DNA of 35,894 bases from a virus. The translations under genes were made by a program, and so were the position numbers. The DNA lies in IMG/VR virus record IMGVR_UViG_3300017757_002288, positions 1 to 35,894 of that record. One strand, 5' to 3'. The notes beneath the pieces are model-generated. The model ran no database searches and was not told the DNA's origin. It saw nothing but the letters and a program-made list of their open reading frames with translations. The stretch's first letter is position 1, and each line of letters starts with the position of its first letter. Positions 1-6,946 of this stretch are shown here, piece after piece.

Positions 1-1602
1 AATCCCAATACCCACGTTAATGGGTGGAAGATTAAGCGGTTTGAGTTCTTCATTGAGTTCCTTGGTAGCAATTAGTATTTCTTCTGCAGACTTGACTGCC
101 ATCTCGGCATGGTCGGGACAATCTAAAGGTGCATTCCAAAAACTCATAATACAGTCGCCCATATATTTGTCGATAGTTCCATTATTATTTAGTATTATTT
201 TTGTTTGCATGTCAAGAAATCTGTTGATAAGTTCTACTAATCCTTCGGGGTCGTCCTGTTTCATATAGTGTTCGCTTATGGGGGTGAATCCACATATGTC
301 CATGAACATGAATGTAAGTTCTTTTCTGTCCCCTCCTAATTTCAATAATTCGGGGTTTTCTGCAAGTTGGTCAACCATGTCGGGAGATAAATACTTTTGG
401 AACTGCTTCTTAATTTCTTCTTTGAGTTTGTATGTTGTATAGTATTGATTGAAAGAGGCATGACCAAAAACAATCATGGAGGCAATCGATGAAAAGAAGG
501 TATCGAAAAGAACGAGTTCTGAAGTCCAAATATAATAGCTCCCACCCACCTGAAGTCCTACAAATCCTAGACTCAATACCCCCGAAAGAATTGTGGGAAG
601 TTTGTAAACCATCACCAATATCAATACAAGAACTAACAGAAGAAGAACAATCTCGAGTTGTTCAAGATAGTAGGATTGTTGTATTTGAACTCCTGACAAG
701 GCGGTTTGGATATGGTTTGCTTGAACTTCGTGGGGATACATTGTACCCACTGGAGTTGAAACTGGATTATTCAATCCCTCAGCAGTTAACCCCCAAACAA
801 GAATCTTATTATTAAGATTTAACTTAGGTAAGTCTACTGCAGAGACCCGTTGGAATTCGTTCCAATAGGTTACCATTACATCACTCGTTGGAGTGGTGGT
901 AATAGGTTTGTCCCTACCCATTCGTAACCATTCAACACCTATCTCTGTAATTCTAGTTTGATATGAAGGTTGGTCTGATAATGCACGTAATGTCTCTAGT
1001 GCAAGAGAAGGATACACTTGGTCGTTTGCAGTGACGATTAGTGGTATTGACCTTGTTGTCCCGTCAAAGTTTGCAGTACCCGAAACACTAGGTGTTGCAA
1101 CTGTAACTCCAACTCCATAAGTATTGTCCTGAAGAATCCTGATAGGACTTGATATTCCCGAAAAGTTCCATAACCAATCTTTTGCTTCACCTCCACCGAA
1201 TGTGGAGTTACCTACGAATGGTGCAGAACCAGTGTCCTTTTGTATGGTCGGTGCAGCTGATAGAATTGTTAATCTGTTTATCAATCCTTCTGCAAAAATC
1301 TCATCTTCTCCTGATTGTCTATCAGGTTGATTGAACAACATAGTGAAAACATGTGTATTAGTGTAATGAGTGTCAAGGAGTAAATCCCTATAGATACTAC
1401 GTTTTATCGGATACTGTCCGAACACTTCAAGTGATTTTTCGTCTATGTCGACTAAGACGATGTTCTCCGTCTGAACTTTTTCCTTACTCTGATGAAGAAT
1501 ATCAAAGTAAGACCAAGTGATATTTTCTACTAGATAAGGTGACCAAATTTTAAGTCCTACTAATGCACCTATAGTGATTAGGACTGTTTTCCAACTATAC
1601 AT
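1..1602 (-). CDS. CHASE2-domain class III adenylate/guanylate cyclase (3' end outside window)
   Basis: The reading frame is open from the ATG at 1602 to the window edge (534 codons, no stop), so the C-terminus is missing. A short N-terminal hydrophobic segment is followed by a roughly 300-residue extracytoplasmic region of CHASE2 type (early motif IVLVDIDEKSLEVFGQYP), then hydrophobic segments near residues 340-400, then the cyclase domain. Metal-binding aspartates are visible at D435 (FMFMDICGFTPISE) and D483 (DKYMGDCIMSFWNAP). The frame ends in NVGIGI, before the transition-state Asn/Arg motif. CHASE2 cyclases are bacterial membrane sensors that make cAMP or cGMP; substrate choice cannot be told here. 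The start overlaps the stop of the 87-residue gene (TAATG), so it is the last visible member of the curlin/FecR transcription unit. Family assignment is strong; the role in a phage is unknown. Confidence 0.9.
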   Translation of the reverse strand, partial: MYSWKTVLITIGALVGLKIWSPYLVENITWSYFDILHQSKEKVQTENIVLVDIDEKSLEVFGQYPIKRSIYRDLLLDTHYTNTHVFTMLFNQPDRQSGEDEIFAEGLINRLTILSAAPTIQKDTGSAPFVGNSTFGGGEAKDWLWNFSGISSPIRILQDNTYGVGVTVATPSVSGTANFDGTTRSIPLIVTANDQVYPSLALETLRALSDQPSYQTRITEIGVEWLRMGRDKPITTTPTSDVMVTYWNEFQRVSAVDLPKLNLNNKILVWGLTAEGLNNPVSTPVGTMYPHEVQANHIQTALSGVQIQQSYYLEQLEIVLLLLVLVLILVMVYKLPTILSGVLSLGFVGLQVGGSYYIWTSELVLFDTFFSSIASMIVFGHASFNQYYTTYKLKEEIKKQFQKYLSPDMVDQLAENPELLKLGGDRKELTFMFMDICGFTPISEHYMKQDDPEGLVELINRFLDMQTKIILNNNGTIDKYMGDCIMSFWNAPLDCPDHAEMAVKSAEEILIATKELNEELKPLNLPPINVGIGI

Positions 1603-1865
1603 TAACTAAATTTCTTTTGTATTCTTTTGAACATATAGTATATTGATAATCCATATGTTGCAAGAACTGTCATTGTGACTCCGATATAAACTAATTCGAT
1701 AGGTGTTAGGAATAGAACCTGCCATACGAAATTTGCAGCTGCTTCTGCATCACCCATTGATTCAGGCATTATAATATCATTCTCTTCGAAGAGGTCTAAT
1801 ATGTCGTCATACTCTTCTTCAGTGAGACATTCGTAATACTCTTTAGGACATTCTACTTGTGTCAT
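1602..1865 (-). CDS. Small membrane protein between curlin and cyclase genes
   Basis: An 87-residue protein I do not recognise. The first 40 residues are acidic (EEEYDDILDLFEEND), followed by one long or two short hydrophobic segments at about residues 45-78 and a basic end (KRIQKKFS), which suggests an anchored protein with a cytoplasmic basic tail. The ATG overlaps the stop of the upstream curlin gene (ATGA), and its own stop overlaps the cyclase start (TAATG). This coupling suggests co-translation with the cyclase. It could be a partner of the cyclase or of the secretion machinery, but nothing in the sequence decides this. Confidence 0.75.
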   Translation of the reverse strand: MTQVECPKEYYECLTEEEYDDILDLFEENDIIMPESMGDAEAAANFVWQVLFLTPIELVYIGVTMTVLATYGLSIYYMFKRIQKKFS

Positions 1866-2497
1866 TGTTGTGTTACCGATATACTACACCCACTTGTTGT
1901 TGCACAATTTTGTGTAAGTGAATATGATTTGTTTGTACTTCCTGTTTGGGTTAGATTCAATGTTGTTGGATATGCACCCTGTAAAGTGATTTGTGCATTA
2001 TGGTTTCCCGAACCTTGTTGTGTAATTGTTGTATCTGAACCAGTTGCAGTTCCATAGAAATAGGTATGTGCATAGTGTGAACCACTACCCGATTGGTGTA
2101 TTTCGTGGTCTACTGAATGTGAGTGTATGTCTAAGTTATGGGTGTGACTTCCATTTTGATATAGGTCTACTGTATTACTATTACCCCATATGTGTCTACC
2201 ATATGTTGCACCATCGTGTTGTTCAATGTTTTCAGTCTTGTTAGTCCCGTCTACGTCACCACCCCATGATTTTCCAGGCCCCCAATATGAGACCCAAGAA
2301 ACAGAATTTCCGTTTCCGTTTTGTGCAATATTGAACACGTTTCCTCCGTGTGCAAATGAAAACTTGACTTCGTTATCATATCCCTTTTGGACTATGTCAA
2401 GGTCAACGTCTCCACTACCCACCTGCTCAACGTGGACATGGTTGTCCCCAGCCCACGCAAGAGGTGTCAATAAAACTAATAATAAAACTTTATTCAT
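1862..2497 (-). CDS. Secreted curlin-repeat protein, histidine-rich (CsgA/CsgB-like)
   Basis: A 211-residue protein with a Sec signal peptide (basic start, leucine-rich core, AWA cleavage site near residue 16). The mature part has degenerate curlin repeats: short strands with alternating polar and hydrophobic residues ending in Q-x-G-x-x-N turns (DLDIVQKGYDNEV, VFNIAQNGNGNSV, TTITQQGSGNHN). Curlin repeats stack as a beta-solenoid and form extracellular amyloid exported through CsgG. About 14 histidines are clustered in the middle (HTHNLDIHSHSVDHEIH). A Cx5C pair (CATTSGC) precedes the last repeat, as in the second curlin-like protein of this cluster. It starts one base after the 49-residue gene and is overlapped by the next gene. 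Fibre subunit versus nucleator cannot be told apart. Confidence 0.82.
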   Translation of the reverse strand: MNKVLLLVLLTPLAWAGDNHVHVEQVGSGDVDLDIVQKGYDNEVKFSFAHGGNVFNIAQNGNGNSVSWVSYWGPGKSWGGDVDGTNKTENIEQHDGATYGRHIWGNSNTVDLYQNGSHTHNLDIHSHSVDHEIHQSGSGSHYAHTYFYGTATGSDTTITQQGSGNHNAQITLQGAYPTTLNLTQTGSTNKSYSLTQNCATTSGCSISVTQQ

Positions 2498-2498
2498 T

Positions 2499-2648
2499 CT
2501 AGATAATCCATAAAAATAATAATGTAAATATTACTCCCTTACCGAATGATAACCACATCATGTGGTAGTTGTCCAGTAATAATGCTTTTTGAAATCCGTC
2601 AATTTGGATTTCGTGCCAGTCACGGAGTTTCTCTAACATCTTATTCAT
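2499..2648 (-). CDS. Tiny membrane protein, 49 residues
   Basis: This short gene lies between the FecR and curlin genes and begins MNKMLEKLRDWHEIQ. It has a charged N-terminal half and a hydrophobic C-terminal segment (VIFTLLFLWII), so it is probably a single-pass membrane protein. A good ribosome binding site (AGGAGA) lies 8 bases before the ATG. An exact late promoter box lies 34 bases upstream inside the end of the FecR gene, making this the first gene of the distal curlin/cyclase unit. No family is recognised. Confidence 0.7.
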   Translation of the reverse strand: MNKMLEKLRDWHEIQIDGFQKALLLDNYHMMWLSFGKGVIFTLLFLWII

Positions 2649-2658
2649 ATATTTTCTC

Positions 2659-3795
2659 CTAGTTTGTTTGTGTAATGGAAATATTTATAGACGAACCATC
2701 ACCCACCTTAATTAGTGAACCTTTTTCGTCTGTTTCAGTTCTAATCGTTGCTTGTGCATAGATTGGTATTTTAATGGATATGATTCCATTAACTTCCCTG
2801 TAGAACCAAATTTGACCAAGACCCTTATCAACAATTGTATTGTATTGAGTGTCTTTATCAAACCCAAATGCAGTTCCTTCTATTCTTGCAACTGAAAAGG
2901 CGTCTGCCTTTTTCTCTACATCAATACCAACCTTTCGGTCAATCTCTAAAACCACATCTAGTAAATCTTGTAAGAAATCGATATCTAATAAATCTCTATC
3001 GAGTTCTGTATATTCTAGTTCGTCTTCCTCAAAGTAATCCTCTTCTAAGTCATTAAACTCTAGGAAGTCTACGTCAAGAATGTTGCTACTATCATTTTCT
3101 GTTTGTTGTTCCTCTGCAATTTGATTCTCAACTTCATCAGGTGGATTAACAATAAACATATTATCAATCATACCTACAGTAATCCCATTGACTTTCACTG
3201 GTTTAGTCGGTGAATCGTCAAAGGTGGATACCATAGTTGCTTGATAAGCTTCTTCCAATGTAACACTTCCACCAGCATTACTCACTATTATTTTACCCGA
3301 GGGATTTCCCCATTTATCAGGCAAAAGTATAACAAGTGACCTTCCGATTTCATCTATACTTGTAGTGAAATCTGTTCCAACCACAGCAATTTGTGCTGTA
3401 GGTGTTGACACTTTAATATTACTTTTCTTTATCTTACCACCAAAACCCGAGGCAAATCTAGCTGTCCCTTGTGCCATTCGGATTGTCATTTTCGATTTAG
3501 AAGGGTCGGGGTCATAATAGACCTCGTCAATCCAAACCTTGGAGTGTTCAGTTAAGTCCAGTTCTTCTTCACCTATGAACTCAATCTTCATTCTCCCATT
3601 TTGTGTTTGTGCTGTATCATACATCAACACTGAGGGTTCACTATCTGCAAGGACAACGGAATTCTCTCCGTCCCTTTGAAGACCTGCGTATCCCTTGTAT
3701 TCAACTATTTCACCAATCGGTTCACCATAAGCAAGTGAACCAATTAGTAAAACGTTAATCGTTAGAATCTTTCTGAACGATATCAATATTCGCAT
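2659..3795 (-). CDS. FecR-domain secreted protein
   Basis: A 378-residue protein with a probable signal peptide (basic FRK, hydrophobic core, LAYG near residue 24). Residues 27-190 resemble a FecR domain: an IRMAQGTARFASG stretch near 105-117 and the characteristic STPTAQIAVVGTDF at 130-143. An Asp/Glu-rich linker (about 225-285) and a second beta-rich region follow. FecR-domain proteins in bacteria sense or transmit extracytoplasmic signals, and they are often encoded near CHASE2 cyclases, as here. The start codon lies inside the upstream curlin-like gene (41-base overlap) and no later ATG fits the signal peptide. No sigma/anti-sigma partner is visible. It could be a periplasmic scaffold for the fibre or an input to the cyclase. 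Confidence 0.8.
   Translation of the reverse strand: MRILISFRKILTINVLLIGSLAYGEPIGEIVEYKGYAGLQRDGENSVVLADSEPSVLMYDTAQTQNGRMKIEFIGEEELDLTEHSKVWIDEVYYDPDPSKSKMTIRMAQGTARFASGFGGKIKKSNIKVSTPTAQIAVVGTDFTTSIDEIGRSLVILLPDKWGNPSGKIIVSNAGGSVTLEEAYQATMVSTFDDSPTKPVKVNGITVGMIDNMFIVNPPDEVENQIAEEQQTENDSSNILDVDFLEFNDLEEDYFEEDELEYTELDRDLLDIDFLQDLLDVVLEIDRKVGIDVEKKADAFSVARIEGTAFGFDKDTQYNTIVDKGLGQIWFYREVNGIISIKIPIYAQATIRTETDEKGSLIKVGDGSSINISITQTN
2682..2689 (-). promoter_or_regulatory. T4-type late promoter box upstream of the distal curlin unit
   Basis: TATAAATA on the minus strand inside the 3' end of the FecR-domain gene. The predicted start of transcription (5 bases after the box) is near 2676, giving a 28-base leader with an AGGAGA ribosome site before the 49-residue gene. 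It would give independent late expression of the 49-residue, His-rich curlin, 87-residue and cyclase genes. Confidence 0.6.
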
Positions 3796-4483
3796 TAGAA
3801 GTCACGAAAGATACATCAATAATACCACTACATGATTGACCACTTGGACAACCACTATCTGAACCACTCTTTTGAATGATGTCGATATCATTTGTAGAAC
3901 CAGTTAAAACTGCAGTAATACTATTATCAGTTGCGTCTGATTGGTTAGTGTTAACGTCATTTGAAGAACCAGTAATAGTCCAATTCCAAACTGCGTTATC
4001 ACTATCTACTTTTGTAGTGAATACGTTTGAAGACCCATTTAATGTTAAATCCCAGTTAAGATATTCTGCAGAAGCATCGTATCCGACATCAATATCGAAT
4101 GTGTTCGATGAACCTGTAATTGTTCCTAACATGTTTGTGTTATCAGCACTTCCACTATATCCTACGTTCCAATCCATAACATTTGAATCACCAGTAAAAG
4201 TTAAGTTTACTGTTGAACTATCTGCAATGAAAGGCCCGTACAATTTGTTAGAGTCTCCATCTTGTAATAATGTTAAACTGTTGGTTGCACCAGTCAAAAT
4301 CATATCTATAGATGAACCCGAAAAATCGTCTCCACCTAATTTGTTTCCATAACCCTTCTGAGTTATGTTCAACGTTAAATTGTCACCTGACTGTTGAATC
4401 CATACTTCGTTATCGTCTGCACCAGCAAACACGAATCCAGTTAATCCTAATGATAAACATAATAAAAGAAGTTTATTCTTCAT
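3755..4483 (-). CDS. Secreted curlin-like repeat protein, acidic (CsgA/CsgB-like)
   Basis: A 242-residue protein with a clear signal peptide (FVFA near residue 20). The mature N-terminus matches the other curlin protein of this cluster (VWIQQSG..LTLNITQKGYGNKL against VHVEQVG..VDLDIVQKGYDNEV). About seven further turns follow the pattern strand-TG-[SDA]-[ST]-N-strand (MILTGATNSLTLL, WTITGSSNDV, AVLTGSTNDIDII). A Cx5C pair (CPSGQSC) precedes the last repeat. It contains no histidine and many aspartates, unlike its partner. It overlaps the end of csgG by 11 bases and has a GAGG ribosome site. It is probably a CsgG substrate forming beta-solenoid fibres; the repeats are more divergent than enteric CsgA, so amyloid formation is inferred. 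Confidence 0.8.
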   Translation of the reverse strand: MKNKLLLLCLSLGLTGFVFAGADDNEVWIQQSGDNLTLNITQKGYGNKLGGDDFSGSSIDMILTGATNSLTLLQDGDSNKLYGPFIADSSTVNLTFTGDSNVMDWNVGYSGSADNTNMLGTITGSSNTFDIDVGYDASAEYLNWDLTLNGSSNVFTTKVDSDNAVWNWTITGSSNDVNTNQSDATDNSITAVLTGSTNDIDIIQKSGSDSGCPSGQSCSGIIDVSFVTSNANIDIVQKDSND

Positions 4484-5402
4484 TTTCTTTATCCTCTGTA
4501 ACTAAGACGATTTCATTTTCATCTAAAAAGTCCGACACTTCTTGCTCTATTTTTGCATCAGTTATCGGCCAATTTATCTTCCAAAATCCCCTTTTGTCAC
4601 CTTGTTTTATAAGTTCTAAGACTGCAAGTTCAATTGCAGAACGAGTAGCTTTTGATACTCCTTCGTTAGTTGCAACTCCGTCTTCTATTTCCACTAATTG
4701 GGTATCCATATCCATAAATTTGAATACGTCATACCCCCCACCAGTCGATAAAATCGTCTTAGTAGTTTGCACATTAAGTAATATTTCACCCGTAAGTGTA
4801 GAGATTCCTCTCAGACTTACAGTTACAACATCTCTTCTATAAGAGTTCGAAGCACCGATGCCTAATGTTCTTGCACCTCGGCCTCCCGATTCAATGTTGG
4901 TATCATATCCAATTATCCCCCCGTCAAGAAGGATACCAGCAAATAAGAGAGGTTGAATTCCTGTTGGGGAATCTTCATTACCTTCTTGATTTGCAAAGTC
5001 TTCTCTTGCACTTCGTATGATTTGTCTCTCTCTTACGAGTGCATCTAAATTTGTTCGTTCTACAACTCTAAACCAGTTTCCACCACTTGCAGTTTTAAGT
5101 GCATCAATCAAATATGATTCTGCACCTTGGGTTACTGCAGTTGAGAAAGATGCAATTCCGTCTTTACTCTTCCTCTGTCCTGTCTTATCTAAAAACCCAT
5201 ATACTGCAACAATAGGCATTGTTTCAGCAGGTGGTAGGTCTCTTAATTCTAAGTAAGTAGGTATATTTACCACTTCTGCCTCTTCAATACACGTTCCTAC
5301 ACGTTCCATAACTGTAGAAGTGCAACTGTCCTTGACAGAAGGCACACTTGCACACCCACTAGCGAGCAAGACCAATAGACCTAATAAACCTAAATGTTTC
5401 AT
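4473..5402 (-). CDS. csgG: CsgG-like curli secretion channel lipoprotein
   Basis: A 309-residue protein with a lipoprotein signal (LLASGC, lipidated Cys17) and a CsgG-family body: IVAVYGFLDKTGQRK near residues 64-78, a GNWFRVVERTNLDALVRERQIIR stretch near 108-130, LLFAGILLDGGIIGYDTN, and RDVVTVSLRGISTLTGEIL. CsgG forms a nonameric outer-membrane pore that exports curlin subunits. The C-terminus (EEVSDFLDENEIVLVTEDKE-like) is acidic and extends beyond the enteric protein (277 residues). It directly follows csgF (one base past its stop) and overlaps the curlin-like gene, forming a secretion-substrate operon. CsgE, CsgC and CsgD are not visible. The family call is firm; whether it works in the host outer membrane is inferred. 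Confidence 0.92.
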   Translation of the reverse strand: MKHLGLLGLLVLLASGCASVPSVKDSCTSTVMERVGTCIEEAEVVNIPTYLELRDLPPAETMPIVAVYGFLDKTGQRKSKDGIASFSTAVTQGAESYLIDALKTASGGNWFRVVERTNLDALVRERQIIRSAREDFANQEGNEDSPTGIQPLLFAGILLDGGIIGYDTNIESGGRGARTLGIGASNSYRRDVVTVSLRGISTLTGEILLNVQTTKTILSTGGGYDVFKFMDMDTQLVEIEDGVATNEGVSKATRSAIELAVLELIKQGDKRGFWKINWPITDAKIEQEVSDFLDENEIVLVTEDKENEE

Positions 5403-5861
5403 TTAGAAACTTCCCGTTGCAACTGGTATATCTAAAATAGTTTCAGTTCCGTCCTCACTTACAATTGTTAATCTTATGATTTCTTGTCCGTCTTCGAGGA
5501 CTAATTTTTCGTATGTGACTGTATTTCCTTCTATGGAGAATATTCCGAAACTTGCAGCCTCTCCATTAGAGAACATATTCTCTACTAACTGTTTTGCAAT
5601 TTGAGCATAGATTCTAGATTCGACATTTCTTAAAAATTTTGCAAGCGTAGTGTTGTTTGCTTCTCTCTCTGCTTTTGCGATTCTGTCTTCTATGTCTTGT
5701 GCTATCTTATCACGTCTAGATTTCTCTTGGTTCTCGATAGTAAGATAGTGTGAACTTTGTCCAAGACCACTGAAGCTTGGACTTTTGAATTTGTGTACTA
5801 TTTCATCTGCACTTAGTGTAAATGCAAAACAAATACTACTTATTATTATCAGTTTTTTCAT
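5403..5861 (-). CDS. csgF: CsgF-like curli assembly factor
   Basis: A 152-residue protein with a signal peptide (cleavage near LSA, residue 18). It carries the CsgF signature: an N-terminal segment that plugs the CsgG pore (FKSPSFSGLGQSSHYLTIEN), a helical linker rich in charged residues, and a beta-rich C-terminal domain beginning at IYAQIAKQLVENMF. CsgF binds CsgG at the cell surface and couples secretion to fibre nucleation. It is slightly longer than enteric CsgF (138). It overlaps the upstream 94-residue membrane-protein gene by 26 bases and is followed immediately by csgG, as expected for a functional pair. Confidence 0.9.
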   Translation of the reverse strand: MKKLIIISSICFAFTLSADEIVHKFKSPSFSGLGQSSHYLTIENQEKSRRDKIAQDIEDRIAKAEREANNTTLAKFLRNVESRIYAQIAKQLVENMFSNGEAASFGIFSIEGNTVTYEKLVLEDGQEIIRLTIVSEDGTETILDIPVATGSF

Positions 5862-6120
5862 CTGTTATAGCCTTTCCTCTTTTCTTTGCGTTCTCTTTAT
5901 ATTCAAGAACTACGTCCACTTTTTGTTGTAGACGAATCAAGTCTTGGTCTAACATTCGCACTTGGTCAATCACTTTAATCAATGCAAAGTGTTGTTTTTC
6001 GATTTCGGGTTCCAATTTTTCACCCACAAACCACCATATGTAATATACGAAATAACCAAGTCCAACCATCATTACGATTGGAAATCCATAATCAGATATA
6101 AGTTGTGCTACGTTTTCCAC
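5836..6120 (-). CDS. Single-pass membrane protein with coiled coil, paralogue A
   Basis: A 94-residue protein: a hydrophobic segment at about residues 11-33 (FPIVMMVGLGYFVYYIWWFV), then a heptad-like helix (IEKQHFALIKVIDQVRMLDQDLIRLQQKVDVVL) and a charged tail. It resembles its upstream neighbour in layout and sequence (both begin with LIS-x-x-G-x-PI and have G-[YF]-F after the membrane core), so the two look like a tandem duplication. The layout resembles BhlA-like small holins as well as generic phage membrane proteins. The start overlaps the neighbour's stop by one base and its end overlaps csgF, so it belongs to the curli transcript. Confidence 0.75.
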   Translation of the reverse strand: MENVAQLISDYGFPIVMMVGLGYFVYYIWWFVGEKLEPEIEKQHFALIKVIDQVRMLDQDLIRLQQKVDVVLEYKENAKKRGKAITDEKTDNNK

Positions 6121-6413
6121 TAGTCCCTTCTCACATCAAGTTTCCCGTCTTCTATAAAGTTCTCTGCACGTGCAACTCTCTCTATATCGGGTCTGAGTTC
6201 TAAGGCACTTGACACTAACATGTCTATCTTAATCATTTCGTTAGACATTGTTCTTGCACGATTCTCTAAACTCTTACAAAACATGGTTAAGGTCTTGATA
6301 GAATCAACGACACCCTCAAGTATCTGCTTGATTACAGTGAAAATAAAGAACCCCATAACTAAACTTCCAGCAATTGGAGCTCCCACTTCACTTATCAATG
6401 CAAATATATCCAT
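6120..6413 (-). CDS. Single-pass membrane protein with coiled coil, paralogue B
   Basis: A 97-residue protein: hydrophobic segment at about 10-30 (APIAGSLVMGFFIFTVIKQIL) followed by an amphipathic helical region and a charged C-terminus. It is paralogous to the next gene. A late box ends 5 bases before this ATG, which places the predicted mRNA 5' end on the start codon, and only a weak AGGG lies between, so translation may be leaderless. It heads the csgF-csgG-curlin-FecR operon. Function unknown; a small holin-like or secretion-accessory role is possible. Confidence 0.75.
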   Translation of the reverse strand: MDIFALISEVGAPIAGSLVMGFFIFTVIKQILEGVVDSIKTLTMFCKSLENRARTMSNEMIKIDMLVSSALELRPDIERVARAENFIEDGKLDVRRD

Positions 6414-6418
6414 ACCCT

Positions 6419-6426
6419 TATTTATA
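6419..6426 (-). promoter_or_regulatory. T4-type late promoter for the csgF-csgG operon
   Basis: TATAAATA followed by AGGGT and then the ATG at 6413. It lies directly downstream of a terminator, so the curli operon has its own late transcription start. Spacing of 5 bases between box and ATG equals the known distance from a T4 late box to +1. Confidence 0.7.
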
Positions 6427-6427
6427 T

Positions 6428-6454
6428 AAAAAAAGGGGACGAAGTCCCCTTTTT
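6428..6454 (-). terminator. Rho-independent terminator
   Basis: A perfect GGGGAC/GTCCCC stem with a TTC loop on the minus strand, flanked by an A-tract and a T-tract, so it may work in both directions. It sits just after the 77-residue gene (end 6472) and separates the holin-like unit from the curli operon. Confidence 0.88.
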
Positions 6455-6471
6455 GTTAATCACGTTTCAGT

Positions 6472-6705
6472 TTACAACTGGTCTCGTAATTCTGTTATAA
6501 CCGCAGCCTTTGAACCACTCTTTTTGACTTTAAGACTCTTCTTATCTGCCATTTCTATGAGTTGATTCTTGGTAAGTTTCTTTAATTCTGCAACACTTGG
6601 TTTTTTAGGGTTAGGAGTCGGTTTTGCAACTGACTTCTTATCCTCTTTCTTTTGAAAAAAGTAAACTAATCCCACGATTACAATAAGTCCAATTATAATT
6701 TCCAT
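6472..6705 (-). CDS. Membrane-anchored small protein with SAP/Rho-N-like C-terminus
   Basis: A 77-residue protein: an N-terminal membrane anchor (residues 2-17, IIIGLIVIVGLVYFF), a Lys/Pro-rich linker, and a helix-turn-helix-like module at about 37-77 (SVAELKKLTKNQLIEMADKK, VKKSGSKAAVITELRDQL) resembling SAP/HeH or Rho N-terminal domains, which often bind nucleic acid. An AGAGG ribosome site precedes the ATG. It follows the holin-like gene and precedes a terminator. Function unknown. Confidence 0.7.
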   Translation of the reverse strand: MEIIIGLIVIVGLVYFFQKKEDKKSVAKPTPNPKKPSVAELKKLTKNQLIEMADKKSLKVKKSGSKAAVITELRDQL

Positions 6706-6718
6706 AAATTACCTCTAT

Positions 6719-6925
6719 TTATTTTTTTAACAATGGATTTTTATCCTTTGCCTTGCCAATTGCAAGTGCAAGGACTTCTAGGTATGTGTATACCTTCGCC
6801 CATATCTTGTCATCTTTTGGTGTTGGTGTCAATGCGACGATAACACTACAAATTGATATCACGATTGGAATAACCATTAAGATATTCCAAATACCCATAA
6901 TGAATTCTGCTATAGCTGTTAGCAT
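6719..6925 (-). CDS. Holin-like small membrane protein
   Basis: A 68-residue protein with a hydrophobic N-terminal half (about residues 5-32, IMGIWNILMVIPIVISICSVIVAL), then PTPKDDKIWAKVYTYLEVLALAIGKAK and a Lys-rich end. The TPTxxDD...LE.LAL.IGKAK pattern recalls small phage holins; no endolysin gene is adjacent. I chose the ATG at 6925 rather than the upstream ATG at 6937 because GGAGGAA lies properly before 6925, while 6937 would sit only a few bases from the predicted late mRNA start and has no ribosome site. Confidence 0.7.
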   Translation of the reverse strand: MLTAIAEFIMGIWNILMVIPIVISICSVIVALTPTPKDDKIWAKVYTYLEVLALAIGKAKDKNPLLKK

Positions 6926-6946
6926 AAGTTCCTCCATTTAGTTATT

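Noticed and set aside
20-1334. Plus-strand open frames at the left edge (82, 108 and 61 codons)
   Set aside because: They run antisense to a continuous minus-strand cyclase frame with clear catalytic motifs; they have no ribosome sites or recognisable domains.
1-6454. Curli/cyclase block as bacterial contamination or an assembly chimera
   Set aside because: It is joined without a break to regA and phage genes, has T4 late promoter boxes, and keeps the same compact overlapping gene style.
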